Shown here: positions 1-10,292 of the stretch, piece by piece
Layout of the letters: each line of letters opens with the position of its first letter
Numbering within the stretch: the stretch's first letter is position 1
Assembly (NCBI GenBank): GCA_020736575.1
Contig: JAGPYM010000001.1
Coordinates: forward strand, 558,001 to 622,000
Length of the DNA: 64,000 bases
Direction: 5' to 3'
From: Thelonectria olida
Lineage: Eukaryota; Ascomycota; Sordariomycetes; Hypocreales; Nectriaceae
The notes under the pieces: generated by a model
What the model was told of the DNA's origin: nothing
Seen by the model: the letters and a program-made list of their open reading frames with translations, nothing else
Databases searched by the model: none
Translations under genes and position numbers: made by a program

Positions 1-2451
1 GACACACGAGCTGCAGCGAGAAGAGATGCATACAGGGCGCAAGCCTCCTCTTGGGCTTCCTCCGTCCGGGCGTCGGCGAGCTTCACAAGCTCCTCGTTAG
101 CAAGGAGATTTAGATGTGCAAGATGGCGAATCTCGGGAAGGACTTCGACCAAGGCGATGGCTTGCTCTGATGACATTTGCACATCCTCGAGGTGCATTCG
201 CTTCAGTCCATTCATCTTTGGTAGGTACCTATACAAAGTTAACATGTAACGCACTTAGATTGTCGGGGCTCAATTGGTTAACGTACCTTCTCAGGAGACC
301 CACGGCACTGGGTGTTGACTCAAACAACGCACGATTTTGCGACAGATCGATGAAGCGAAGGTCCTTGAGCTTAACAAGAGTAGGTAAAATCTTGCAAAGT
401 GACGAAGGTGTCAGCTTGCAACCAGCCAGGCCCATTGCCCACAACGGAGCATCTGTTTGGATCGCCGAAGCCAGGGCTTCCATGTGGTCTCCAAGATCGT
501 TACCACCCAAGTCGATGCCTTCACACTTCCCTGCAGAGACGAATCTGACCACATGTTGGACGCCTTCTCCAGTGATTTGATTGTGTGCTAGGCCGAGTCT
601 GCGCACGCCGCACATGATGAGTCCGTCGATGATATCCCCCAATTGCTCCATGCTTGGTGTCGTCTCCCCGAGGTTGACAAGTTCAAGCGTCGATCCGCCT
701 AAGCGCTCTCCAAATGCCTTGGACATAATATTAGAGATACATTGGGGTAATTGCGCGCCATTGGCAAGTGCTCCGTTTTGGGACGCTGGAGGTTGACGAG
801 GAAATTGAATCTGGGACAGATCGAGGAACTTGAGTGACCGGCACAAGAAAATGAAGAGGGCCAAATGCTTCCAACCGTCAGGACCAAGCTTGTTGTTCTT
901 TAGCACCAACCGCTCAACCACGCCGCCCTGTTCCTCAAGCTCGTGCTTGGGTTTCCGTTTCTTCGGGATGGGTTGCTTCGCCGCCAGCAGCCCTGCCAGG
1001 ATGACGCGCAGTCCTTCGTCACTCAACCCGCTGTTCTCCAAGAAAACCTCTCGTACGGGTACTACGGCAAGGAAATCACCAAGGGTGACCAGGTCGGGGA
1101 GCTGCAACCAGTAGTCGGTCAAAACCAACTTGTTCACTAAGCCGCTCGAGGAAGAGTAGTTTGCGGGTTCAGTGAGCTGCTCAGTAATCTTTTTAAGAAT
1201 TGGCGTTTCACGAAGCTGGCAACATCTTCGATATATCCGCACGGGATTCGTCGTCGGGTACGATGTCGTCTTAGGGGTCGTAGTGCCCGAGTGTGTCTTG
1301 GCCGACGAGGTGTCGCTGCTGTCGTAGTGAAGCTCCATCGGGATGGATCCATTAGCCTCGGCGAGTTTGCGCTTCTTTTCTTTCCTAGCCTTGCGCTCCT
1401 CCTCGCTCTTCTTTTTCTTTTCCTTCTTTTTCGTATTGTCTGGTGCTGGCGTCGCGTTGCCATTCGTGCTCTGATCCTTGCTTGCTGCGTCATTGGTGGA
1501 ACCCACCTTTTCAGGTTCCTTGGGAGCCTCTTCGACGACTTTCACAACACCATTCGATTCCTTCTGTTCCTCCGCAGCCTTGGGGTTCTTGAGTGCATCT
1601 CCCTCGCCCTTTTCCGTCAATTTCTTCTTCTGGGCTGACAGGTCGGGCGATTTTGAATGAGCCGAGTCGTTATCACTGTATTTCGGCATTGGCGCAATCT
1701 CAACATCGACACAAAACGCAACCCTTCTCAACTTGGATCCATGAAGTTCTGATATGGGGCATCGTTCACGTTTCGGGTCCACATTCAAGACCACGCGATC
1801 AACCAGGCCATGTCCCATCTTCCCACCTGTCCCTAATGCTCCCGAAGATGACGAAGACAGGCGGCGAAAGACGCCCAGGAAGCCGGCCTGGGTGCCCCTT
1901 GGAGGGGCTGGCGTATAGGGGCCATTGCCCTCGGGTTTCGTAGCGTGTTGCAGAACTGCATTCTTCGTAGGATTGATCTTGGGTGGCAAGATGTCGTCAA
2001 TGGCTGTCGGCGAGGGTAGCGGCGGCGGCGATCCAGATGAATTAACCGGGCTTGATGAGAACTTGGCCGAGATATTGGAGAACCACGAATTCCGACGTTG
2101 AGTGGGGGTACCGTTTGGGCTTTGTTTGTCTATTGAGCCGGATCGCGAAGGTCTTCTTTGCGTGTTCGAGCTGTTTGGAGGCGTGGACTGGCCGTTGGGG
2201 GACTGGTCTATCGAAGCCGAAGCCGGCGCCCTCGCCGATGCGCCGGGGATCTGTCGGGGAAGGGCTGGGGGGGAATTCTTTTGGACTTTTTCTAGCGAGA
2301 CGGTCAGCTCTAGATCTTGGACAAGAGAAGCTCTGGTGATGATGCAATACGCATCTTGCGATGGTGCGGGCGGGTGGCGATTGGTAGAGCACATGCCTTT
2401 GGGAGCGCCGTGGGTCATCCAGCTCACGTCGACGCCGTGTACCTGCTCCAT
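1..2451 (-). CDS. Mhp1-like leucine-rich repeat protein, C-terminus cut by window edge
   Basis: Exon 1 is 2451-287, intron 286-229 (donor GTACGT, acceptor TATAG), exon 2 is 228 to the left edge and still open, so the C-terminus is missing. The ATG at 2449-2451 opens the frame. Seen: an N-terminal part rich in Ser, Pro and Asn; a Lys/Glu-rich stretch near residues 330-370 (KKKEKKKKSEEERKARKEKK); then from about residue 420 leucine-rich repeats of the RNI type (motifs such as LKNNKLGPDG, LDLSQIQF, LGLAHNQITGEG, IDLGGNDLGD, LRFIDLSQN), which continue after the intron (MNGLKRMHLEDVQM). Filamentous fungi have a conserved protein of this layout, usually annotated as a cell-wall-biogenesis or microtubule-associated Mhp1 homologue. 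The repeats are clear; the Mhp1 name rests on overall layout and remembered homology. The repeats suggest a protein-binding scaffold rather than an enzyme. Confidence 0.8.
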
Positions 2452-2913
2452 GCTAAAATGCTGGGGGACGGAAGCGGAGAGGGACGGCGACGGCGAGAAT
2501 AAGAAAGTGATGGTATCAAGAGAAGATGGTGGTACAGAATGGCATATAATAGAACAAGGTTAATCGAAGAGAAGGAGGGGAGATGGGAGGGCGGGCGGGA
2601 TGGAAAGACGGATGGGATAACCTAAGTTAATGGAAGATGGGATGGTGGACTCGACTGTGGTCTGTGGAAATGGTGGCCAACCAACCAACGAGGCCGCAGG
2701 GTGGGATTTGCGAATAGGGAACCACCAAAAAGAGCCCAAAGAGTCGAGACGAGCGGACGAGCTAGACCCCGGAGCGGATGTGGGCAGGCAGTGACTTCAC
2801 ACCTGGCAGAGGAGCAGGGCGAACGCTCAGGTACTGCTGGGTAAGTTACGGTAGTATCGGTATCGGCATTTAAGCGTTTCTAGTGGGTAGGTCTAAGCAA
2901 GGTAGCGTCCAAG

Positions 2914-2938
2914 GTGTGTGTGTGTGCGCGCGCGCGCG
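2914..2938. repeat. Alternating purine-pyrimidine tract (GT)n(GC)n
   Basis: Twenty-five bases alternate strictly between purine and pyrimidine, first GT then GC dinucleotides. Such tracts can adopt left-handed Z-DNA under negative supercoiling. It sits about 460 bp upstream of the LRR gene's start codon. Confidence 0.9.
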
Positions 2939-2986
2939 GGTTCTCGAGTCGTCTCAAGAGCTGCTGGTCTCAGCCCGGGCCAAGGT

Positions 2987-3012
2987 GGAGGAGGAGGAGG
3001 AGGAGGAGGAGA
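2987..3012. repeat. (GGA)n trinucleotide microsatellite
   Basis: About eight tandem GGA units follow the GT/GC tract by 50 bp, in the same upstream region. Confidence 0.9.
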
Positions 3013-5516
3013 CGCAGGCCGACGAGCGAGATGGTAGGTTCATTTTAGCAGCGGGGTAGTTTAAACTTGGGGGGACCGGGATAAGTGAGTTGAGAGTCAT
3101 ACGTGGGTAATAAGAGCGACTGACTTGATGTTGGTGTTGTGAGTTCATGTGCCTGTGGCGTGTGCAGAGGAGCAGGGCAGGTCTGACGAATACTCTTTGG
3201 CCGCAGAATTATCGTTTGGGGGTTTTCTTTTCGTCCTTTTCTTCTCTCCGCTGACGGACCAAAGAAAACATGGATGATTCAAACCAGAACAAGAATTGCT
3301 GTGTGGAGGGCTTTATCCGCTGTGTCAGCGGTATGAGATGCCATAGGTTGGCAATATCTCGGAATTGGCGGAATAAGCGACACGCCCCCTCAACGAACAA
3401 GTCCTTTTGGAGTAAGGTACCGAGTCCTTGATTCGAATACCTGCATCTTGCATATTCCTGCATCCTCGCACGGAATAGGGATCTCAATTCTGAAGTTACA
3501 TAAGGCAATGCGAGGTCACTCCAAGCATCAGTGAGTCTTCTCTCGGAAACGGGTAGAAGAGGCTTCAAGCGGCGTAGCCCAGCAGGACGTGGTGAGGTCC
3601 ATGCAAGGCCATAGAACAGCAGAGCTGGAAAACATAACAATAACGTTAATTACTCGCAGCCCGAGGTCAATCACAGATGGCGGGTACGAAAGACGTCAAG
3701 GGCTCCGCCGAGACGGGCCTGGCTCATGGGATTGATGGCGATGGGACCCTGGGCCTTGCGACGAAAGAACGTTCAAGGCTGGAGACGAGGCGAATGATGC
3801 TTCAGCTTTGTAATCGATAATTTGCCCTCCATGTTCACCAACGGAAGTACCAAGGTAGCTAGGTTTCAATCACCGCCGCCACATCTTCTCACCTCAGCAC
3901 CGCATCACGAGAGAGGCCAACTCGATAACACAGCAAAGGAAAACGCCGGGTGGGATTGGCAAGCCGATTCTTCTCTTTTCCAAAGCCACCCTCCAGACAC
4001 AATTAGACGTTTGCCTTACACTAGCTGGACTCCGTAGCCAACACACTGGACTCTGTTAGCACAACCAGCCCACCGGGCCAAACGTCACACCCACTCCCGA
4101 GCGAGCTTGGCATCTGCTTCACCCGCGATGTCATCATTGCCAGGGCTGCTTGCGGGCGTCGCACAACTCTCCAGATAATCTCCCCTTTTTTTCTCATGCG
4201 GTGCGTCGTCTGGCTCTTGGCAATCGCCAGTCCACACGTCAGCTGCAGCAAACGACACCAGCCCTACAGATATGTGTATCTACGAATTGCTCGAGTAATA
4301 ACGACGGTCGAGACCCCAAGAGGCGGCTCAACCCAAGCTATTCATGCCTCCAAGCCACGATTTACTAAAATACCGTATCTATTCTCCGTTCTCCCGCAAC
4401 AGAGCTACGTACTTCGTAACCACAGGCCCAGACCCCTTCGCCAGCCCTCGCCGAACTGCTTGCTCCAGTAGCGTGCCTTTCTCGTCCATGGCCAGGTTGT
4501 TCAGAATCCCTGACCTCGTCCATGCCCTGAGAATATCGTCACTGCACCATCGGATTGTCTGATCCGGGCGCCGTCCTCCGTCCGTCCACCGCGGCCCTGA
4601 ACTCCCCCAGAGCGAACGAGCCTCTCTCTGTTGGAGAAGCGAGATCACCACCACCATCAAGCCGAGGTGAGCAAAGGCAAACCGCCACGGATAAACAGCC
4701 ACAACTCATTTTGCTCACCTGCCTCTCACAACATCTCACTATTGAAATCTTGTATACTGTACGATCGAGGGCGACGACCTGTGTCCCTGTCCCCCCTCTC
4801 GGACCTTTCCGCAATCTTTCACATCGGTATCTCCCGTTTCCCTCCACATATTCGTCTCAGGTTCTCCTCCCTCCGTGACCAGATGCCGATGTTGATGTCC
4901 GCGTTTGAAAAATCACCATATTTTCTTACTTTATGATCCTGTACCTCTCAGGTTTGAGCAATACCAGGGTTCGCCTCGCCTCCACCCAGTTCAAGGAAAA
5001 CCATTTCCATCTAATTCGCACATGCCCTGATGCCTCCCAAATTTGCACGTCCGATCGATGGCCATCATGTCGTCCTTCACATAGACCAGGTAGTCCAGTG
5101 TCACCGCATCCGGAGTACACGTTTCCAACTACTCCCCATGTTGGCCCTGGAGTGATCAGTCCAGGAGTGCATCTCACCTCCACATCTCGAACCACGAGAT
5201 CAACGAGCCTCGGATACAATAAAAATACCTAGCCAGAACATCCCCATCTCGATCGTGGCGTGCTCTCATCCCACACATTACAACATGCATGCACAAAATA
5301 ATTTTTTAAGAGGTCCGCTTACAAGCCATGGCACGGCAAGACCGAATTTTGGAAGTAAAATGAGACACCTGTTCACCGCAGCTATGGAATTCGGCTGGAA
5401 GGTATCTTTTCTTTTCATTCGCGTGGCCCTTAAAACAGACCATTCCTTTCCTCGAAACTCCAAACCCAATGCCAAGGTAACTATCCTCACATACCCGTCA
5501 TAAAACGACAAACTTT

Positions 5517-6644
5517 TTACTCTTCGTCCAAGAGAGCCTGGATGCGCTGCTTCACGCGCTCCTCCTTCTCGGACTTGGACAGCTTGACGCTCCTGTACTT
5601 CTTGGACTCGGCCTTCCACTCCTCCTTGGTCTTCTTAGGAGCATCAGACTCGTACTTCTTGTTGGGGTCCTCACGGATGGCCTTGTGGGCCTCGGTGTAA
5701 AGGTCCTCGAGGCCCTCAGCCTCAATATCGTCGTCGATGTACTTCTGGAACTGGCTGCGGAAACGCTCCTCATCATCATCGGCCAAGTTCTCCATGTACT
5801 CGGCGACGTGGCCTCCGTAGATGTAGTTGCGGAGGACATCAGCATCGAGCTCCTTGGTCTCAATGTCGTAACCGGGGAATCGCTTCTCGGAGTGGGGAAT
5901 GAAGATACCACCGTCGGAAGCACCCTTCAGGGCACCGAAGACACGGGCACCAGTGGAGGTACGGGCAAGACCAACATCAAGGAAGGCCTTGAAGGGACGG
6001 CGCTCACCGTCGTCGGTCTCAGCGGCCTCGGTGAGAGTGAACTCACCATCGGCCTCCTCGACACCAGCGAAGTCCTCGTCGAGGCCGAGCTTGGTCAGAG
6101 CACGGCGAGCGATGAGGAGACCGGTGGCGTAAGCAGCGGCCCAGTTGGTAAGACCGTGCTCGATGCCATAGGCCTTGAGCTCGTGGGAGTAGGCAGAGAC
6201 GAAGACCTTGTCACCAGAGATCTCAGAGGTCACGATCTGGCAGATGATGTCCTTGTTGGTGAAGCGGACGACCAGGCGGTACTTGGGAGAGTTGTACTTG
6301 TTCTTGGCCTGGGTGATGAGGCGCTTGCGGGCATAGTAGTCGGTCTTGCCTTGACGTCTGCGCTTGTACTTGGTCTGGTAGCGGCTGTGTGTGAAAACCG
6401 TCAGCATGAGGAGAGTAGAGGAGAGGATTGCGATTTGAACTCACCTGTAGTAAGCGCTGTTCTTCACCAACTTGTGGAAAACCTGCAAACAAAATCCCCG
6501 AGTCAGCAATTTGCGCTTCAGATTTGCTCATCCTCCGTCCGAAGCAACTTGCGGTGACTCTCAATGAGCAATTGACATTTCTGTCAAGAAAAGAATATCA
6601 AAGGAGCCCCAAGGAACTCCTTTGCGATAGGCCTCATCTTACCA
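5517..6644 (-). CDS. RPL5: 60S ribosomal protein L5 (uL18)
   Basis: Exons: 6644-6642 (only the ATG), 6482-6445 and 6384-5517; introns 6641-6483 (159 nt) and 6444-6385 (60 nt). The spliced protein has 302 residues, close to the usual 297-301. It starts [20 protein letters not shown] and contains the RRRxGKTDYYxRKRLI and [16 protein letters not shown] blocks diagnostic of eukaryotic L5, and ends in a basic and acidic tail. L5 binds 5S rRNA and, with L11, is delivered to the pre-60S particle as the 5S RNP. A first coding exon that is only ATG is common for fungal ribosomal protein genes and makes an ORF-only model lose the true N-terminus. It diverges from the HAD gene across a 447-bp shared promoter. 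Identification is very firm. Confidence 0.98.
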
Positions 6645-7091
6645 TTTTGACGGTTGTGGTCAACGACGACTTGATTGCTGAAGTTGAAGGTTGGTGAAGA
6701 TTCCAAAGTTGTGCAACGAGTTGTGGTGGGGGTATATTTTTGAAAGCCCTAACGGCGGCCCCGTCGCGAAATTCCCTTGCCCCACCTGCATTTGCACCTG
6801 GGTTGGGGACGAGTCACATGATTGTGCGAATTCTTTATCTTATCATTGTTATCTTATCAACTCAGGCCTTTGCTTCTTCAACTTTTGATGTCCCAATGTG
6901 GGGAAGACGTACCGAGGTCCCTCGGATGGATCTCAGTGCCAAGTGGAGACCCCGCGGACTCTATCAAAAGCTGTTCCTCCCTCTTCAGCTCAACCTGATT
7001 TCGCATTACAAAAACAAGGACGAAAAGACATCATTGCCTTCTTTTTGTTCTTCTTAACTTTTCTTCTATCCTTTTTGAAGACCATCGTTGG
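6645..7091. promoter_or_regulatory. Divergent promoter of RPL5 and the HAD gene; Tbf1/HomolD-like motifs
   Basis: The 447 bp between the two start codons must carry both promoters. Seen: GCCCTAAC at 6746-6753, a partial match to the AACCCTAA telomere-type element bound by Tbf1, and GAGTCACA at 6811-6818, one mismatch from the fission yeast HomolD box CAGTCACA. Both elements are known upstream of ribosomal protein genes in several fungi. Their role here is inference, and chance matches are possible at this length. Confidence 0.35.
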
Positions 7092-8082
7092 ATGAAAATG
7101 ACTGTTGCAAAGAAACCCAAGGTTCTCCTGTTTGACATTGGAGGCGTCTGTGTAAGTAACCCATCGACTACCATTGTGACATGGACATTGTCACTGGGCC
7201 CTCAACTCTTTCAAGTCCCCAGCCTTTCCAATATGGGCTCGAAGAAGTTTGATAATGGCCCAGACTAATTATACTTAGATCAAATCTCCCTTCCAAGCTA
7301 TCCTCGACTACGAGCTGAGCTTGGGGATTCCGCCAGGATGGATCAACTACTCCATCTCCAAAACATCGCCCAACGGCTATTGGCATCATCTTGAAAGAGG
7401 CGACATTCCAATGGACAAGGCCTTTTTTGATGGATTCAGTCAAGATCTTCACAACTCGGGCCGCTGGGAGGAGTTCTATAAGAGAGAGCAAACTAAGAAC
7501 CCGGGCCTGCCTCAGAAAACTCCACCACTTCCGACGATAGACGCTCAATGGATCTTCGAAGAGATGATGACGGCTTCTAGTCATCCGGATCCTTGGATGT
7601 TCCCAGCTTTGCAACGACTAAAGGAAAGCGACAAATACATCCTTGCAGCGCTCAGCAACACAGTCATATTTCCACCCGACCACAAGCTTCACGTCAAGAA
7701 CTTTGGCGACGACCCGGTGCGGAGATTGTTCGACGTTTTTATCTCTTCCGCCCATATCAGAATGCGAAAACCTGATCCGAAGATGTATCAGTTTGCGCTG
7801 GGTGAGGTTGACAAGTTCGCGAGGAGCAAAGCCGACACGCAGCGAGGTCAACAATTGAGTTGGGGCGAGGGAGTCCAGCCCGAAGATATAGTCTTCCTCG
7901 ACGACATTGGCGAAAATCTCAAGGCTGCTAAAGCCCATGGCTTTGGAACGATCAAGGTGCATCTAGGCAGGGCATTCGAGGCCGTGGATGAGCTCGAACG
8001 GGTAACGGGCTTGAAGCTGGCTGGTGATCACCCTCGGATACCCGTGAAGCCCAACTATAATGTCCCGAAGGCAAAGATCTGA
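7092..8082 (+). CDS. HAD-superfamily hydrolase (sEH N-domain / ACAD10-like phosphatase type)
   Basis: Exon 1 is 7092-7151, intron 7152-7278, exon 2 is 7279-8082 (287 residues). Haloacid dehalogenase motifs are present in order: motif I FDIGGV with nucleophile Asp15, motif II Ser in LAALSNT, motif III Lys in RMRKPDPKMY, and motif IV FLDDIGEN. The short first exon encodes exactly up to the end of motif I, so the model without it would lack the nucleophile. Position +2 from the nucleophile is Gly instead of the usual general-acid Asp; this is known in the YihX/ACAD10-like branch. There is an alternative in-frame ATG two codons downstream. Predicted soluble phosphatase-type enzyme; substrate unknown. 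It diverges from RPL5. Confidence 0.88.
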
Positions 8083-9034
8083 TAGACTGTTGGAGAGCAT
8101 TCAAAATTAGACGATGAATAGTTTTGTATGAGAAAGGCAGAGTCCATTCAGCTGCTCATGGCATGCCTTACTCAGGCAAGTGATAGTGCTCCAGACGAAC
8201 AAGCTCGCTTCAGAAGGCCGACCAGGCTCGCCAGCATGATCAATGACGACAGCCTAATGCATTTCTGCTCCAATAACCGCAGAACTCACCCAATAGGTTC
8301 TACGTTTACACATTCAAGGCTCAGCCCCAGTCCCCACTGTCCACCTCCCTGGTTGGCCTCTATGGCCGGCCCCTCGAACGACTCAGAGGCCGAGCGAAAC
8401 CACCTTCCAAAGACGTGCGAAGCGCAAACTCGACGAGAAACGCCTTGCGGATCCTCATGTACGCCTTCGCTTCCGCATTTACGTCGCATGCGAGTGGCCC
8501 AGCTCTGGAGCTATGCCTATTCTTGACGCTGCACAACCAACAAGCCCCAAAGTGGACACGCACGGCCGAGGGCCATAACCGTTGGGCGGCTATTCCTTGT
8601 TCGCTGTGCAGAGGGGAGAAGAATTGGGAAGGCTGTAGGTTTTGTAGAGAGAGAGAAGAGAGATGTTGTTCTCTGTGGACAATGCTCGAAAAAGTCTTCA
8701 ACGTTTCACACGCACAACTCCTATGTTAGTCGGTTCTTCCAGCACGGCTCTACCCGTTGAAGACTCCATTGAGAAGGTCGCGCCACCTGCAGGTGACGAC
8801 CAGAATAGTGGCAGGGTTCTCGAGGCAGAAAAGCAGGGGTGGGATGCACCTCGATATGGCTGTGCAAGAGGCCCCCCAAGCAAGTCCTAGTTGAGTTCCT
8901 GTGTGAGCTCCTCGTCCCCTCAGCCAGACTGTTAAATATGGCAGAGTTGTCCCTCCCTCTGGGATTGTTGGCACAACAACCATTGACTCGTTCTCACATC
9001 TTGGATATACCTTCTCAGAGCTTAATCTTTTATC
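8083..9034. other. Intergenic, nothing recognised
   Basis: This is 952 bp between two plus-strand genes. Short frames on both strands (for example 8128-8526 plus) have no recognisable domain and overlap one another. It should hold the 3' end of the HAD gene and the promoter of the next gene. Confidence 0.5.
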
Positions 9035-10108
9035 ATGGCTCCCTCCACTCAACTTCTCGTCTGGCCCACTGAGTCCTCGTCTCTCCGCGACATCCTCGGC
9101 CTTGACCCCAATTCCCAATTCTGCTGCCATGGCACAACCAAGAAGGGGAAACATTGCAAGATCCATGTCAGCAAGGACAATTCGTTGCTTGTGTCGAGTC
9201 TCTTGATACAAATTGTCAAGAAGAGGAGCCTTGACGCTGCGAGATCGCTGCTCAGCCGCGTCTCTCAGTTGGTCATGTGCCAGAAATATCATCAGTACCA
9301 GGGGTCTTCTTGGCTCAGTTCTTGGGAGAAGAAGTTGACTTCATTCAAGTCTCCTCCTGCCAAAGTCAAAAAGGAGGAAGACGGAGGCGACGATGTTAAG
9401 CTTGTGTTGGCAGAACTGGAGGAGCGCAAGACCGAATCCGACCAACAAGACCAGTCATCACCATACGGTCAGATAAAAGTCGAAGCCGAAACCAACGCCC
9501 CGGTCAAGGAAGAGGAACCTCCCTTGGTTGAATCCCCTCCCACCGCCATCTCCTCAAAGCCTACTCTCAAAAAGCGACCTACCCAGCACAACTTCGAGCG
9601 CTACGCCAGCCCTCTTTGCACCAGAGAACTCAACCAGCGTATCAAAGACATCATCCTCCGTCCTCTAACTCAGAACGAGAAGCAGTCGGCCGGATACATA
9701 TACACCTACGTATTCCCCGGCAACTACCACGACCCAGCCCCATATCTCAAGATTGGCTACACAAAGGACGTCGAAGCGCGCATGGCCTCATGGCAGAAGC
9801 AGTGCGGCTATGAGCCCTGCGTTCTCTCCCGCGTTAAAGCGGACAACTACGTTAGGGTGGAAAGGTTGGTGCACGCACAACTACACAACAAGCGCATGCG
9901 CGAGACGAAATGCCCAACCTGCAGCGTCAAGCACAAGGAGTGGTTTGACGTCAGGAGCTATAAGTCGGATATGGTTATCGGGCTGTGGGCGGCGTGGGCA
10001 AGACAAAACCCATACGCAGAGGATGGGTGTCTTAAGAAGGAGTGGGTGAAGCGTGTTGAGGGTGTGGACTTGGACGATGCGAGGTGCTGGGAGCAGCTTG
10101 TGCAGTAA
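9035..10108 (+). CDS. T5orf172 (GIY-YIG-like) domain protein, Mug113-like
   Basis: A single exon encodes 357 residues. Residues about 222-320 form the T5orf172/DUF1766 domain: YIYTYVF, then LKIGYTKDVEARMASWQ, then a histidine-containing helix (VERLVHAQLH) and HKEWFDV. This domain is related to GIY-YIG endonucleases and also occurs in phage and bacterial proteins and in fission yeast Mug113. Near the N-terminus is CCHGTTKKGKHC (residues 30-41), a Cys-x-Gly-x-Thr...Cys motif often seen ahead of this domain in fungal members and possibly metal-binding. The linker (about 105-185) is charged and probably disordered. No signal peptide or membrane segment is seen. The domain call is firm; whether it cuts DNA is unknown. 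It converges with the zinc-cluster gene, 184 bp between stop codons. Confidence 0.85.
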   Translation: MAPSTQLLVWPTESSSLRDILGLDPNSQFCCHGTTKKGKHCKIHVSKDNSLLVSSLLIQIVKKRSLDAARSLLSRVSQLVMCQKYHQYQGSSWLSSWEKKLTSFKSPPAKVKKEEDGGDDVKLVLAELEERKTESDQQDQSSPYGQIKVEAETNAPVKEEEPPLVESPPTAISSKPTLKKRPTQHNFERYASPLCTRELNQRIKDIILRPLTQNEKQSAGYIYTYVFPGNYHDPAPYLKIGYTKDVEARMASWQKQCGYEPCVLSRVKADNYVRVERLVHAQLHNKRMRETKCPTCSVKHKEWFDVRSYKSDMVIGLWAAWARQNPYAEDGCLKKEWVKRVEGVDLDDARCWEQLVQ

Positions 10109-10292
10109 AGGCATCAAGAGGACGATCAGGTGTGACGAGATCACGGCCATTATGACGATGATGAGACGACTTTTACTAGAGGGCGGCGTTTTTGGTGTTT
10201 CTCCTTTTCCTTCTCTTCTATTTATAGCCATTTCCTTACTTAGACTTGTGTGATACCCCAGGAAGAAGCTATATCATATTACAAACTCAGAC

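Larger units (their letters stand above)
2452..5516. other. 3.1 kb intergenic region with low-complexity tracts
   Basis: It lies upstream of the LRR gene and downstream of RPL5. It holds an alternating GT/GC tract (2914-2938) and a GGA tract (2987-3012). A 143-codon frame on the minus strand (3640-3209) begins with TTG and has no recognisable domain. Several 70-110-codon frames overlap on both strands at 4150-5230 and none looks conserved. The plus strand of 4400-5000 is pyrimidine-rich, as fungal leaders often are, so an unannotated short transcript is possible, but I cannot support a gene. Confidence 0.5.

Noticed and set aside
3209..3640. 143-codon minus-strand frame between the LRR gene and RPL5
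   Set aside because: It starts with TTG, has an ATG only midway, shows no domain and no splice support.
5685..6557. 290-codon open frame on the plus strand opposite RPL5
   Set aside because: It is an antisense shadow of a highly expressed gene whose strong codon bias removes stop codons on the other strand; its product is low in complexity and rich in Val, Leu and Gly.
6483..6641. Possible C/D-box snoRNA in the RPL5 first intron
   Set aside because: Several GATGAG and CTGA words occur, but no proper C box (RTGATGA) with a paired terminal stem and D box at the right distance.
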